A stretch of 64,000 bases of DNA from Alphaproteobacteria bacterium. Lineage in GTDB: Bacteria > Pseudomonadota > Alphaproteobacteria > SMXS01. The stretch is from NCBI GenBank assembly GCA_028284945.1, contig JANQQJ010000036.1, forward strand, positions 47,399 through 111,398. The letters run 5' to 3'. A model generated the notes under the pieces. The model saw nothing but the letters and a program-made list of their open reading frames with translations, was not told the DNA's origin and did no database searches. Both the position numbers and the translations under genes were made by a program. Positions 34,839 to 43,027 of this stretch are shown piece by piece (the first letter of the stretch is position 1; each line of letters starts with the position of its first letter).

Positions 34839-34841
34839 GCG

Positions 34842-35747
34842 ATGTCTGAGAAAGAACATGATGAGTTCTCCGGCACCGAAACCACCGGGCATGAATGGGA
34901 CGGCATTAAAGAGTTGAACTCGCCATTGCCGCGCTGGTGGCTTTGGACATTCTACGCCACCATCATCTGGGGCATTGGTTACATGATCCTCTACCCGGCC
35001 TGGCCGCTGATCGAGAGCGCCACACCGGGCTTGCTCGGCTGGTCAAGCCGCGCAGAGCTGACCGAAGAGATCGCCGCGGCGCGCGACGAACAACGCGAAC
35101 TGCGTGAGGGGATCGACAATAACCCGCTTGCGGCTATCCGTGCCGATCAGGATCTGTTTCAGTTCGCCGTTGCAGGCGGTAGGTCAGCCTTTGCTGTTAA
35201 CTGTATTCAGTGCCATGGATCCGGGGCGGCAGGCGATGTGGGGTACCCCAACCTGAATGACGATGCCTGGCTGTGGGGCGGGACCCTTGATGACATCTAC
35301 CATTCCATCCGGCATGGCATCCGGTTCGAAGATGACGACCAGACCCACTATTCGGAGATGCCGGCCTTTGGCCGCGACGAGTTGCTGGACAAGGACCAGA
35401 TCAGCGATGTGGCGGACTATGTGCTTTCGCTGTCGGGACTGGACCATGATAGCGCGGCCGCGGCCCGCGGACAGGCTGTTTACCAGCAGGAATGCAGCAT
35501 CTGTCACATGGAGGACGGCAGCGGGGACCGCACGCAAGGTGCACCCGCGCTCAACGATGCGATCTGGCTGCATGGGGGAGACAAAGACACCATCGTCGAC
35601 GTGGTGACCAATTCCAGGCGCGGTGTGATGCCCGCTTGGGGCAACCGCCTGGATGATGCGACGATTAAGAAACTGACCATTTACGTGCATGCGCTTGGTG
35701 GGGGGGAACAGGAGGCATCCAACCAGTCACCTGAAGGTGGCGAATAG
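34842..35747 (+). CDS. ccoP: cbb3-type cytochrome c oxidase subunit III (di-heme)
   Basis: A protein of 301 aa: a cytoplasmic N-terminus, one membrane helix (about 33-55) and two c-heme domains with C121-x2-C124-H125 (NCIQCHGSG) and C218-x2-C221-H222 (ECSICHMED). It is the entry point for electrons from soluble or membrane cytochrome c. The start lies 3 nt after ccoQ; the ccoQ 3' end supplies AAGGGAGGA as ribosome site. Confidence 0.97.
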   Translation: MSEKEHDEFSGTETTGHEWDGIKELNSPLPRWWLWTFYATIIWGIGYMILYPAWPLIESATPGLLGWSSRAELTEEIAAARDEQRELREGIDNNPLAAIRADQDLFQFAVAGGRSAFAVNCIQCHGSGAAGDVGYPNLNDDAWLWGGTLDDIYHSIRHGIRFEDDDQTHYSEMPAFGRDELLDKDQISDVADYVLSLSGLDHDSAAAARGQAVYQQECSICHMEDGSGDRTQGAPALNDAIWLHGGDKDTIVDVVTNSRRGVMPAWGNRLDDATIKKLTIYVHALGGGEQEASNQSPEGGE

Positions 35748-35755
35748 AGGACATC

Positions 35756-37246
35756 ATGCTGAAATCCGTTGGAAGCGCGGATGAACAGGTCGACCGTGTC
35801 GACGTAGAGGCGGTCAACAAAAAGGAAAACCGCACGCTCTATCAGGCGCGCATCAAGGTATTTCCAAAACGCGTCAGTGGCACGTTCAGGCGGCTGAAAT
35901 GGTATGTCATGGCGCTGACCTTGACCATCTATTATATCACGCCATGGATCAGGTGGGACCGTGGACCCTATGCGCCGGATCAGGCGGTGCTGGTCGATAT
36001 TCCCGGTCGGCGGTTCTATTTTTTCTTCATCGAGATCTGGCCGCAGGAATTTTACTACATCGCTGGCCTCTTGATCATGGCGGGTGTCGGGCTGTTTTTG
36101 GTGACCTCCACGGTTGGTCGGGCCTGGTGTGGCTATACCTGCCCGCAGACCGTATGGGTCGATCTTTTTCTGGTTGTCGAGCGGGCAATCGAGGGCGACC
36201 GCAATGCCCGCATCAAGCTGGACAAGGGACCGTGGACCGGGGACAAGATCACCAAAAGGGTTTCTAAACACGCCATCTGGCTGATGATCGCCGTGGCGAC
36301 CGGTGGCGCCTGGATTTTTTATTTCGCCGATGCGCCGACACTGGCGCGCAATTTCGTCGCCTTTGACGCGCCTGCGGTGGCCTATGCGACCGTGGGGATA
36401 TTGACGGCAACCACCTATATTTTTGGCGGTTTCCTGCGCGAACAGGTTTGCACCTATATGTGTCCCTGGCCGCGCATCCAGGGCGCCATGCTGGACGAGG
36501 ACTCGCTGACCGTCACCTATAATGACTGGCGCGGCGAACCCCGTTCGCGGCACCGTAAGTCGGTCTCGGATGGCCTGGCAGGCGACTGTGTCGACTGTAA
36601 CCAGTGCGTTGCAGCCTGCCCGATGGGGATCGATATCCGCGATGGTCAGCAGTTGGAGTGCATCACCTGCGCGCTCTGCATTGATGCGTGTGACAGCGTG
36701 ATGGATAAGGTTGGCAGTCCACGCGGCCTGATCTCTTACTCAACACTGCAGGATTACAATGCCAGCACCCGCGATGCACCCAAGCACACTGGCCTCAGCT
36801 CATTCATCCGGCCGCGCACCTTCGTCTACACCGCGCTTTGGTCGCTGGTCGGGTTGGCGATGCTGTACGCGCTGCTGACCCGTGACCGGTTGGACATCAA
36901 TGTGTTGCATGACCGCAATCCGCTGGCTGTCGTGTTGTCCGACGGCACCGTACGAAACGGCTATACAATCAAGATTCTGAATATGAAGGCAGAACCGCGG
37001 ACCTTCTCTGTATCCATGGAAGGATTGATTGGTGGTTCCATGACGTTGTCCGGGAACGATGCGGCCGCCGCACGGTCATTCGATCTGGACGTGGCGCCTG
37101 ATGTGATGCGGTCGATAAAGGTTTATGTCTCCGCCCCGCGCTCGACTTTAGAGACAGAAGAAACCGGTTTCCGGTTTGTGGTGACAGATAAAGCAGGCGA
37201 TGAAACGGCGGCCTATGACGCCAACTTCGCGCGGGCGAATAGGTAG
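35756..37246 (+). CDS. ccoG: Cytochrome c oxidase accessory protein CcoG (FixG/RdxA)
   Basis: A protein of 496 aa with several membrane helices, a cytoplasmic region with two [4Fe-4S] motifs (CVDCNQCVAACP and CITCALCIDAC, about residues 280-320) and a C-terminal FixG Ig-like domain (about 390-490). CcoG is a cupric reductase that supplies Cu(I) for CuB assembly in cbb3 oxidase. It begins 8 nt after ccoP and opens the assembly-factor half ccoGHIS. Confidence 0.96.
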   Translation: MLKSVGSADEQVDRVDVEAVNKKENRTLYQARIKVFPKRVSGTFRRLKWYVMALTLTIYYITPWIRWDRGPYAPDQAVLVDIPGRRFYFFFIEIWPQEFYYIAGLLIMAGVGLFLVTSTVGRAWCGYTCPQTVWVDLFLVVERAIEGDRNARIKLDKGPWTGDKITKRVSKHAIWLMIAVATGGAWIFYFADAPTLARNFVAFDAPAVAYATVGILTATTYIFGGFLREQVCTYMCPWPRIQGAMLDEDSLTVTYNDWRGEPRSRHRKSVSDGLAGDCVDCNQCVAACPMGIDIRDGQQLECITCALCIDACDSVMDKVGSPRGLISYSTLQDYNASTRDAPKHTGLSSFIRPRTFVYTALWSLVGLAMLYALLTRDRLDINVLHDRNPLAVVLSDGTVRNGYTIKILNMKAEPRTFSVSMEGLIGGSMTLSGNDAAAARSFDLDVAPDVMRSIKVYVSAPRSTLETEETGFRFVVTDKAGDETAAYDANFARANR

Positions 37247-37252
37247 ATTGAT

Positions 37253-37747
37253 ATGAGCCAGACAACCAAACGCCAGCCCAGGGAATTCACCGGCAAGCAT
37301 ATGCTGATGTCGATTCTGGCATTTTTTGGGGTGATCATCGCCGTCAATCTGACTCTCGCCTACTTCGCGGTTGGCAGCTGGACAGGGCTGATCGTCAAGA
37401 GTAGCTATGTCGCGAGCCAGGACTTCAATGATGTGCTGGCCGCGGCTGAAGCACAGGATGCGTTGGGCTGGACCAGCACGGCATTCTACGAGGATGGTAT
37501 GCTGACCTTCGAGTTGAACGATGCTCAAGGCAAGCCGCTTTACGGCTATCAAGTCGACGCCGCCGTCGAAAGGCCGATTCATGAGAACGAAGATCATGCG
37601 CTTGTTCTGCAACGGGTCGCAGGCGGGCCCTATCAAGCCTCTGTTGATCTGATGCCAGGGGCCTGGGTCGCGAAGATTGTTGCGACCGGCGCTGACGGCC
37701 GCCTCTACCGGCAGGACTTCCGGCTTTGGGTGCCACAAGATGGCTGA
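37253..37747 (+). CDS. ccoH: cbb3 oxidase assembly protein CcoH (FixH family)
   Basis: A FixH-family protein of 164 aa with one N-terminal membrane helix (about 16-40) and a periplasmic domain containing the family pattern Y-x-x-S-Q-D-F-N (YVASQDFND). CcoH associates with the oxidase and aids assembly. Its last codons overlap the ccoI start by 8 nt. Confidence 0.93.
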   Translation: MSQTTKRQPREFTGKHMLMSILAFFGVIIAVNLTLAYFAVGSWTGLIVKSSYVASQDFNDVLAAAEAQDALGWTSTAFYEDGMLTFELNDAQGKPLYGYQVDAAVERPIHENEDHALVLQRVAGGPYQASVDLMPGAWVAKIVATGADGRLYRQDFRLWVPQDG

Positions 37748-39986
37748 GGTGGGCGCACGCAACGAGGTTTGGACGCGTGAGGTTGCGCCCGGCATTCTGC
37801 ATATGGATCTGGTCGCGCCCGGCATTCACTGCGCAGGGTGCGTCAGCCGGATCGAAAAGGGCCTGGCACCTCTGCCCGCTGTAACGCGTGCGCGGGTCAA
37901 TCTGTCGACCAAACGGATCGGCATTGATTGGCGCCGTGGCGAAACAGACGCAGATGCGCTTATCGAGGCGGTCCGCGATCTGGGTTTCGAGGCACGGCCC
38001 TATGATTCCGGGCAGTCAGGCGCTGCCGAGCGGGAGGCGTCGGGCCGTCGCCTGTTGCGGTCGATGGCGGTTGCCGGGTTTGCTGCGGCCAATATCATGC
38101 TCCTGTCCGTCTCGGTCTGGGCCGGGGCAGAGGGCGCGACGCGCGACCTGTTCCATTGGCTATCGGCGATGATCGCGCTGCCTACGATTGCCTATGCCGG
38201 GCGGCCATTTTTTGACTCTGCCTGGACTGCAATAAAGGCGCGGTCGCTCAATATGGATGTGCCGATTTCGCTGGCGGTTTTGCTGGCGGCTGCGATGAGC
38301 CTGGCCGAGACCATGCGCGGGGCAGAGCACGCGTATTTCGATGCCGCTGTCATGCTGCTGTTCTTCTTGCTGGTGGGCCGTTACCTCGATCATATGATGC
38401 GGGCACGGGCGCAGTCGGCGGTAACGCAATTGCTGGCGCTTTCTGCCACTGGTGCGACTGCTATTGATGCCGATGGCACGCGCCGCGCGCGTCCGGTCTC
38501 GGACATCGAACCGGGCATGCTGGTGGTGGTCACAGCCGGAGAGCGGGTGCCGGTCGACGGAGACGTCATTGATGGCTCAAGTGACCTTGACCGGTCCATG
38601 GTCACCGGCGAGGCCACGCCTGAAGCGGTCAGCCCGGGCCAGACCGTGCATGCAGGGACACTTAACCTGACCGGACCGCTGACCATCCGTGTCACGGCTG
38701 CGGGCGAAGACACCTTTCTGGCGGAAATCGTCCGGTTAATGGAGGGGGCGGAGCACAGTAAAGGCCGCTATGTCCGGCTGGCAGACAGGGCCGCGCGTCT
38801 CTATGCGCCCTCGGTCCATGTGCTTGCTGCGTTCACCTTTCTGGGTTGGTTGGCCTGGACGGGCGGCGACTGGCATCTCTCGCTTTTGATCGCGATCAGT
38901 ACGTTGATCATTACCTGCCCGTGCGCGCTGGGGCTGGCCGTGCCCGCCGTGCAGATCGTCGCCAGCGGCGTGCTGTTCCGGCGCGGTATTTTGGTCAAGG
39001 ACGGCGCGGCCCTGGAAAAACTGGGACAGATCGACACTGTCGTCTTTGACAAGACCGGTACGTTGACGATGGGTGAGCCGCGGCTGACAGGGCCTGCTGT
39101 CGTCGACACATCAGATCTGGCCGTTGCCGCCGGATTGGCGCAGGGGAGTAATCATCCACTGTCTAAGGCGATGGCTGCCGAGGCGATAGCCAAAGGCGTA
39201 ATCCCTGCTGCTGTGAGTGATATTACTGAAGTGGCAGGCTGTGGCCTTGAGGGGACGTTGCAGGGACGGCGTGTTCGTTTGGGCCGACCATCCTGGTGCG
39301 ATCCCTTGAATGAAAGCCCTGACGGTATGACCCTGAGCCTTCAGCTGGGCGATCGTGTCGCTGTGACATTCCAATTCGTCGATCAACTTCGGCCCGATGT
39401 TCCAAAGACCATCGAAGAACTGCGCCGCCGGGGTATAAGGCCGGAAATCCTGTCCGGTGATGCAGCGGGTGCCGTCGAGACAGTTGCCGATGAACTGGCG
39501 ATCACCCGCTATCGGTCGGCACAGACACCGCAGGAAAAACTTATCTATATCGACCGTCTGGCCGCCGAAGGCCGGCGTGTGCTGATGGTCGGTGATGGCA
39601 TTAATGATGCCCCGGCCCTGGCCGCCGGGCATGCGTCAATGGCACCGGCCGGCGCCTCTGACATCGGGCGTACGGCTGCCGATCTGGTCTTTACCGGCGA
39701 GAGCCTGTTGCCAGTTGTCCAAGGCGTGGACGTTGCGCGCAGCAGCAATCGACTGGTAACACAGAATTTTGGTCTGGCGACGACCTATAATCTGATTGCG
39801 ATCCCGATTGCTGTCTTAGGGTTTGTGACGCCCCTGGTGGCGGCGGTCGCTATGTCGGCCTCATCGATCATCGTCACGGGGAATGCGCTCAGGCTGCGGT
39901 GGATCAAACTGGCGGAACCGTCAGCGTCCCAGACGATCAACGGTGAGCGGCCCGCAACTGAGCCGGCAAAGCAGGTGGCGGCATGA
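37740..39986 (+). CDS. ccoI: Copper-translocating P-type ATPase of cbb3 assembly
   Basis: A P1B-type ATPase of 748 aa: an N-terminal HMA metal site C31-x2-C34 (HCAGC), membrane helices, the membrane CPC motif (TCPCALGLAVP), phosphorylation site DKTGTLT, SNHPLSKAM (HP motif) and GDGINDAPAL. It exports Cu to the periplasm for CuB centre assembly in CcoN. Start at 37740 inside ccoH is used; an earlier in-frame start at 37677 would overlap ccoH further. ATGA overlap with ccoS. Confidence 0.96.
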   Translation: MAEVGARNEVWTREVAPGILHMDLVAPGIHCAGCVSRIEKGLAPLPAVTRARVNLSTKRIGIDWRRGETDADALIEAVRDLGFEARPYDSGQSGAAEREASGRRLLRSMAVAGFAAANIMLLSVSVWAGAEGATRDLFHWLSAMIALPTIAYAGRPFFDSAWTAIKARSLNMDVPISLAVLLAAAMSLAETMRGAEHAYFDAAVMLLFFLLVGRYLDHMMRARAQSAVTQLLALSATGATAIDADGTRRARPVSDIEPGMLVVVTAGERVPVDGDVIDGSSDLDRSMVTGEATPEAVSPGQTVHAGTLNLTGPLTIRVTAAGEDTFLAEIVRLMEGAEHSKGRYVRLADRAARLYAPSVHVLAAFTFLGWLAWTGGDWHLSLLIAISTLIITCPCALGLAVPAVQIVASGVLFRRGILVKDGAALEKLGQIDTVVFDKTGTLTMGEPRLTGPAVVDTSDLAVAAGLAQGSNHPLSKAMAAEAIAKGVIPAAVSDITEVAGCGLEGTLQGRRVRLGRPSWCDPLNESPDGMTLSLQLGDRVAVTFQFVDQLRPDVPKTIEELRRRGIRPEILSGDAAGAVETVADELAITRYRSAQTPQEKLIYIDRLAAEGRRVLMVGDGINDAPALAAGHASMAPAGASDIGRTAADLVFTGESLLPVVQGVDVARSSNRLVTQNFGLATTYNLIAIPIAVLGFVTPLVAAVAMSASSIIVTGNALRLRWIKLAEPSASQTINGERPATEPAKQVAA

Positions 39987-40147
39987 CCAATTTGATCCTG
40001 TTGATACCGGTTGCATTGTTTCTGGGCGGGTTGGGCTTGCTCGCCTTTATCTGGGCCTTGCGGCATAACCAGTTTGAAGACCTTGATGGCGCGGCGGTGC
40101 GCATCCTTGAAGACGATGAGGACGAATTGGTTGACGAAAAACAATAG
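39983..40147 (+). CDS. ccoS: cbb3 oxidase assembly protein CcoS
   Basis: A protein of 54 aa with a single N-terminal membrane helix (about 4-26), then W-A-L-R-H-N-Q-F-E-D-L-D-G, the CcoS/FixS signature. The C-terminal tail is acidic (EDDEDELVDE). It is required for inserting heme and copper into cbb3 oxidases. It overlaps ccoI by 4 nt and closes the ccoNOQPGHIS operon. Confidence 0.94.
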   Translation: MTNLILLIPVALFLGGLGLLAFIWALRHNQFEDLDGAAVRILEDDEDELVDEKQ

Positions 40148-40175
40148 GACCTCTTTTTGATTCCATTCAAATGAC

Positions 40176-40267
40176 GTCATTGCGAGCGAAGCGAAGCAAT
40201 CCAGTCCTTGCTGAGTTGTAATTTATCTGGATTGCCGCGTCGCCCTTGTTGGGCTCCTCGCAATGAC
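40176..40267. repeat. Intergenic inverted-repeat element (GTCATTGCGAG ends)
   Basis: GTCATTGCGAG (40176-40186) mirrors CTCGCAATGAC (40257-40267). An inner pair GCAATCCAG / CTGGATTGC gives a second stem. It lies between the convergent ccoS and ferredoxin genes. A related element occurs at 42904-43010. Confidence 0.75.
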
Positions 40268-40297
40268 AATTAGATTGTTTGCCAGTCAGGACGACGT

Positions 40298-40624
40298 CTA
40301 GCGAAGCGCCTGAACTTCCTGAATGATTCCCGGTGCACCGGTCTCCTCGGCGATTTCCGCAATACGCGTCCGCACACCGGTCTTATGCTTGAACCAGTAG
40401 TCGTTGATAGCGATAAACTCCAAGGACCCTTTGGGTACGTTCACATCCGCGAATATCGCACCCATGCTGCAGGCTTCGGCACAGGCGCCGCAGTTGGTAC
40501 AGCGGTTCGGGTCGATGAAAGACATCAGGTCCTCATCTTCTGCAAAGATGCAGAATTCCGGGCAGACCTCCATGCAGGCCTGATCTTTGACGCCGATGCA
40601 GGCCTCGGTCACGACATAGGTCAT
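40298..40624 (-). CDS. 7Fe-type (3Fe-4S/4Fe-4S) ferredoxin, FdxA-like
   Basis: A protein of 107 aa. Cys spacing C9-x7-C17-x3-C21-P and C42-x2-C45-x2-C48-x3-C52 matches seven-iron ferredoxins (one [3Fe-4S], one [4Fe-4S]). The non-ligand Cys that often follows C9 is Val here, and Ser rather than Pro follows C52. It starts 20 nt after the Rieske oxygenase at 40645, on the same strand, so it is a plausible electron carrier for that oxygenase. No ferredoxin reductase is nearby. Confidence 0.9.
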   Translation of the reverse strand: MTYVVTEACIGVKDQACMEVCPEFCIFAEDEDLMSFIDPNRCTNCGACAEACSMGAIFADVNVPKGSLEFIAINDYWFKHKTGVRTRIAEIAEETGAPGIIQEVQALR

Positions 40625-40644
40625 GCGCCGAGGCCCCGCATGGA

Positions 40645-41844
40645 TTACTCGGCCGCTGCGCGGGCGTTGTTGGACCGGAACAGATCGTTCAAATTGTCGT
40701 CATCCGTATCCAAAATTCTCTGAACCCAGCCGTGGAACCGCTGGCCACCGCCTTCGTTGCGGCCAAACAGAACATGGTCCAGGCCCCCGGCTTCCAGCGC
40801 CCTTTGCTGGCGCAGCCCGGTGCCGTAATCCTCGGTCTCCACGACATATTCCAGCAGCTTAAACTGGCGTTCGGCCTCGATGGTTTCGGCTTCGCTGGGC
40901 TCTGATTCCATCAGGTAGTATTGCGTGGTGTAGGACTCGCCAGGCGTTTCACCCGGGAACAGCTGCGAGATCATCACGCTGCGGCCGCCGCCCATGAAAG
41001 ACGCAATCGAAATATGCGGGAAGATCGTCCAGACGCCCATCATCAGGGTGGTCATGTCCCACTGGTCTTCCGGCATGTCTTCCAGGCTGATCATATGCCT
41101 TGATGGTGACGTGACCCGCTGATGCGGGCCCCAGGAGTGATAGAGCGCCTGGTTCGACATGTCGCTGCCGAAGGTTTCCCGGTGCAGGACCGGCAGGTGA
41201 TATAGGTCGAGATAACCGTCATAGGCGATCTTCCAGTTCGGGCCCTTCAAGGTCCGCTTCTGGAACAAGTGCCAATCATTGAAGCCGAACTCATTCAACA
41301 TTTCGTCATAGCCGGATAGGAACGGTTCGATCTCAAGCGACGAATTCGGATCCAGAATCGCCCAGATCAGGCCTGCCCGCTCCAACGTCGGTAGTTCTTT
41401 CAGGCCATAGCAATCTGCGTCGATATTGCCGAATTCCTCGCGCGCGGCGATGGCGACCAGCTTGCCTTCCCGATCAAAGGTCCAGCCATGATAGGGGCAG
41501 GTGAACCGTTTGGCATTGCCCGTTTCGTTGATCACCACATTGGTGCCGCGGTGGGTGCAGCTGTTAACGAAACTGCGCACAACCCCGTCTGCGCCACGGG
41601 TCAGCAGCACCGGCATGCCGACTGCTTCCATGCTTTTGTAGTCGCCGGGGTTGGGCAGTTCTGCCGTTGGCGCCAACATCAGGGGAATACGTTTGAAAAC
41701 CTGGTCAATTTCTTGCTGAAACCGGTCCTGGGCAAAGTAATTTTCGGCCGGCACTTCATAGACATCGTCGGCTAATGTCACTGTGCCGTGTTTGGCATGC
41801 TCGATATTCTCGCGCGCCATCTCGATCAACTGGTCTTTGGACAC
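40645..41844 (-). CDS. Rieske non-heme iron oxygenase alpha subunit
   Basis: A protein of 399 aa. Rieske centre C96-x-H98 / C116-x2-H119 and mononuclear iron site D213-x2-H216-x4-H221 (DLYHLPVLH). The linking residue is the usual Asp, unlike the three other complete Rieske proteins here. It is closely related to the truncated protein at 1-550. It is followed by a 7Fe ferredoxin gene and divergent from a MaoC hydratase pair. An alpha-only oxygenase is likely, as no beta-subunit gene is present. Substrate unknown. Confidence 0.94.
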   Translation of the reverse strand: MSKDQLIEMARENIEHAKHGTVTLADDVYEVPAENYFAQDRFQQEIDQVFKRIPLMLAPTAELPNPGDYKSMEAVGMPVLLTRGADGVVRSFVNSCTHRGTNVVINETGNAKRFTCPYHGWTFDREGKLVAIAAREEFGNIDADCYGLKELPTLERAGLIWAILDPNSSLEIEPFLSGYDEMLNEFGFNDWHLFQKRTLKGPNWKIAYDGYLDLYHLPVLHRETFGSDMSNQALYHSWGPHQRVTSPSRHMISLEDMPEDQWDMTTLMMGVWTIFPHISIASFMGGGRSVMISQLFPGETPGESYTTQYYLMESEPSEAETIEAERQFKLLEYVVETEDYGTGLRQQRALEAGGLDHVLFGRNEGGGQRFHGWVQRILDTDDDNLNDLFRSNNARAAAE

Positions 41845-41962
41845 CGTAATTCTCCCTCAACTTTCCCAATCATCGGTGACTTTATGGAACGTGGGCAGGC
41901 CCGCATTGATTTCGGTCAGTTTGTGATTTCAGGCGTGGATCAAGCCGGTTAGGCTGAAAACC

Positions 41963-42478
41963 ATGACCCGGTCCATGGTGACAGATGAGATGCGCAGCAT
42001 CGTCGGCAAGGTGATGCGGGAGACCGTGTCCCACCCGATCTCGCTGGCGGACATTCGCAAATGGGTGATGGCGGTTTACTATCCTGATCCGCCGCCCCGG
42101 CAATTCTGGGATGAGGCGTTCGCGGCAACCCTTCCACAGGGCGGGATCGTCGCACCGGAGGATTTCAATCCGTTTGCCTGGATGACAGCGCAGCCAACAC
42201 CGTTGGACCCACCCATATCGCAGACGGCATTTAGCGAAGCAGAGCTTGGTGTCGACCCGCCCGCCTACAAAGCCATGTTGCTGACTGACATAAAGACGCG
42301 CCATAACGGGCAAGCCATGCGCCCGGGTGACGTGATCCGATCAACCCACAAGATCACCGACTATTTCGAGCGGGAAGGGCGCATGGGGCACATGCTCTAT
42401 ACGACGCTCTCGCACGAGCTCACCAATCAGGATGGCGCCTGGATCCGCACCACCGACTCCGTTTTGGTGAGGTATTGA
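41963..42478 (+). CDS. MaoC-like N-terminal (FAS1-like dehydratase) domain protein
   Basis: A protein of 171 aa resembling the N-terminal MaoC/FAS1-like dehydratase half: S-L-A-D-I-R-K-W, D-P-P-P-R-Q-F-W and a hot-dog-type C-terminal half with R-P-G-D-V-I-R-S-T. Such proteins pair with a catalytic MaoC subunit to hydrate enoyl-CoA, as in HadAB or ChsH1-ChsH2. The catalytic partner follows 2 nt later. Divergent from the Rieske oxygenase at 40645. Confidence 0.8.
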   Translation: MTRSMVTDEMRSIVGKVMRETVSHPISLADIRKWVMAVYYPDPPPRQFWDEAFAATLPQGGIVAPEDFNPFAWMTAQPTPLDPPISQTAFSEAELGVDPPAYKAMLLTDIKTRHNGQAMRPGDVIRSTHKITDYFEREGRMGHMLYTTLSHELTNQDGAWIRTTDSVLVRY

Positions 42479-42480
42479 TC

Positions 42481-42882
42481 GTGCAGGTTTCGGTCGGCGA
42501 CACACTGCCAGAGTTTGTGCGCGAGGGGACGGTCGATCATTGGAACCGCTTCGCGGCGGCCAACTATGAATTCGCGGCCCACCATTGGGACGATGCGGTC
42601 GCACGGGACGAGGGGTTTCCCGGTGCCTTTGCCATGGCGCCCCTGCAGCAGAGCTTCATCTACGCCATGCTGCGCGGATGGATGGGCGACCAGGGCAGGA
42701 TTGAGGCGGTGAACATCAAACTGCGCAGTCCGTTCATTCGGGGCCGGACCCTGACCACCAGTGGCGAGGTGACAGGGATTATTGAGCGGGACGGTAGCAG
42801 GTCGGTTGAGTTCAACATCACCCAGACAGATGATCAAGACACCTTGGTGTCAGAGGCGACCGCGGTGGTCGGTCTATTCTAA
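42481..42882 (+). CDS. MaoC family dehydratase, probable catalytic subunit
   Basis: A hot-dog fold protein of 133 aa (GTG start at 42481; GAGG lies 9 nt upstream; a TTG at 42475 is too close). The region FAAANYEFAAHHWDD corresponds to the hydratase-2 active-site segment, although the usual D-x4-H is altered. A-x-A-P-L-Q-Q follows in place of A-H-G. With the upstream partner it probably forms a heteromeric enoyl-CoA hydratase. A repeat element follows. Confidence 0.8.
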   Translation: MQVSVGDTLPEFVREGTVDHWNRFAAANYEFAAHHWDDAVARDEGFPGAFAMAPLQQSFIYAMLRGWMGDQGRIEAVNIKLRSPFIRGRTLTTSGEVTGIIERDGSRSVEFNITQTDDQDTLVSEATAVVGLF

Positions 42883-42903
42883 CTGGGCATCTAAGACACA
42901 AAA

Positions 42904-43010
42904 CGTCATTGCGAGGCGTCCCGTAGGGGCAACGAAGCAATCCAGGCGAGCGCCTGCCACATTGCAGTATTTTGGATCGCCACGGCTGCATATGCAGCCT
43001 CGCGATGACG
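42904..43010. repeat. Intergenic inverted-repeat element (CGTCATTGCGAGGC ends)
   Basis: CGTCATTGCGAGGC (42904-42917) mirrors GCCTCGCGATGACG (42997-43010) with one mismatch. AACGAAGCAATCCAG in the left arm is shared with the element at 40176-40267. It lies between convergent genes. Confidence 0.75.
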
Positions 43011-43027
43011 TGGTGAAGTAAGTGCTC

